From positions 1 to 23,634 of the forward strand of contig CAKSVK010000038.1 of assembly GCA_934502905.1 (NCBI GenBank): a stretch of DNA of 23,634 nt. The letters are read 5' to 3'. A model generated the notes under the pieces. That model saw only the letters and a list, made by a program, of their open reading frames with translations. It was not told the origin of the DNA and searched no databases. The stretch comes from an uncultured Chitinophagaceae bacterium. Its GTDB lineage: Bacteria > Bacteroidota > Bacteroidia > Chitinophagales > Chitinophagaceae. Shown here in pieces: positions 23,543 to 23,634 of the stretch. How positions within the stretch are numbered: position 1 is the first letter of the stretch; each line of letters begins with the position of its first letter. The position numbers were made by a program, and so were the translations under genes.

Positions 23543-23634
23543 TTATTCGTAAATACCTGCTCCTTTAAAAATGTCGGCAAATGTTGACCAATCGGGTTTG
23601 TCAGCATTTACATTAAGTTTCATATTGTCGTAAT
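23543..23634 (-). CDS. 3' end of an unidentified gene (partial)
   Basis: On the - strand a frame is open from the right edge to a TAA at 23543-23545. It encodes about 30 residues ending KPDWSTFADIFKGAGIYE. The composition looks coding (Asp-Trp-Ser, Phe-Lys-Gly-Ala-Gly), and the frame continues beyond the window. There is an internal ATG (MKLNV) that could make it a very short protein of 26 residues, but a truncated longer gene is more likely. The family is not recognisable from this fragment. Confidence 0.45.
   Translation of the reverse strand, partial: YDNMKLNVNADKPDWSTFADIFKGAGIYE

Noticed and set aside
1..23634. CRISPR arrays, tRNA or rRNA genes, insertion sequences
   Set aside because: No evenly spaced repeats, no tRNA cloverleaf or rRNA-like stretches and no transposase-like frames were seen on either strand.

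Overview
This window looks like chromosomal DNA of a Bacteroidota bacterium, most likely Chitinophagaceae or a close relative. The evidence is a SusD-type outer-membrane lipoprotein, several short secreted lipoproteins, a clear Bacteroidota promoter (TTTG, 18 bases, TACTTTTG) and typical Bacteroidota families (DUF3667, DUF3592, AsmA-like, a Tgt without the usual zinc cysteines). No rRNA, tRNA, CRISPR array, transposase or phage gene was found.

Left part (1-6522, all +). The window opens inside a SusD/RagB-like gene closed by a strong terminator. A run of tightly spaced genes follows: a secreted S9 prolyl-oligopeptidase-type peptidase whose reading frame is broken near its 5' end, an unusual 803-residue secreted protein carrying two different serine beta-lactamase-fold domains, and a PLP-dependent trans-sulfuration enzyme. 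This reads as a nutrient-uptake and peptide-processing neighbourhood.

Middle part (6523-13019, all +). A GC-rich, strongly folded intergenic element precedes an MFS exporter that has a near-perfect promoter and an adjacent inverted repeat. Next come a 1007-residue AsmA-like protein with internal duplications, a small lipoprotein with two copies of an NPAHGQP-x-H-x-C motif, and a YD-repeat-like lipoprotein.

Right-centre (13299-19974). Tgt (queuosine tRNA modification) is divergent from a membrane glycosyltransferase that overlaps rsmG. A 22-base perfect palindrome lies between tgt and the glycosyltransferase. Then follow a conserved hypothetical protein, a Dabb-domain lipoprotein with a clear terminator, a DUF3592 membrane protein on the opposite strand, and the carboxyltransferase subunit of an acyl-CoA carboxylase.

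Right end (20190-23634, all -). This part is visibly more AT-rich in its genes: a HEAT-repeat protein, a DUF3667 membrane protein paired with a 60-residue membrane protein, a MmcQ/YjbR protein, an orphan P-loop NTPase, and the 3' end of an unidentified gene. The gaps hold small palindromic elements that share short words with each other and may form a degenerate intergenic repeat family.

I did not find a convincing new multi-gene system. The best leads are the tandem beta-lactamase-fold protein, the duplicated His/Cys motif lipoprotein, the folded element at 6556-6618 and the palindrome upstream of the glycosyltransferase.
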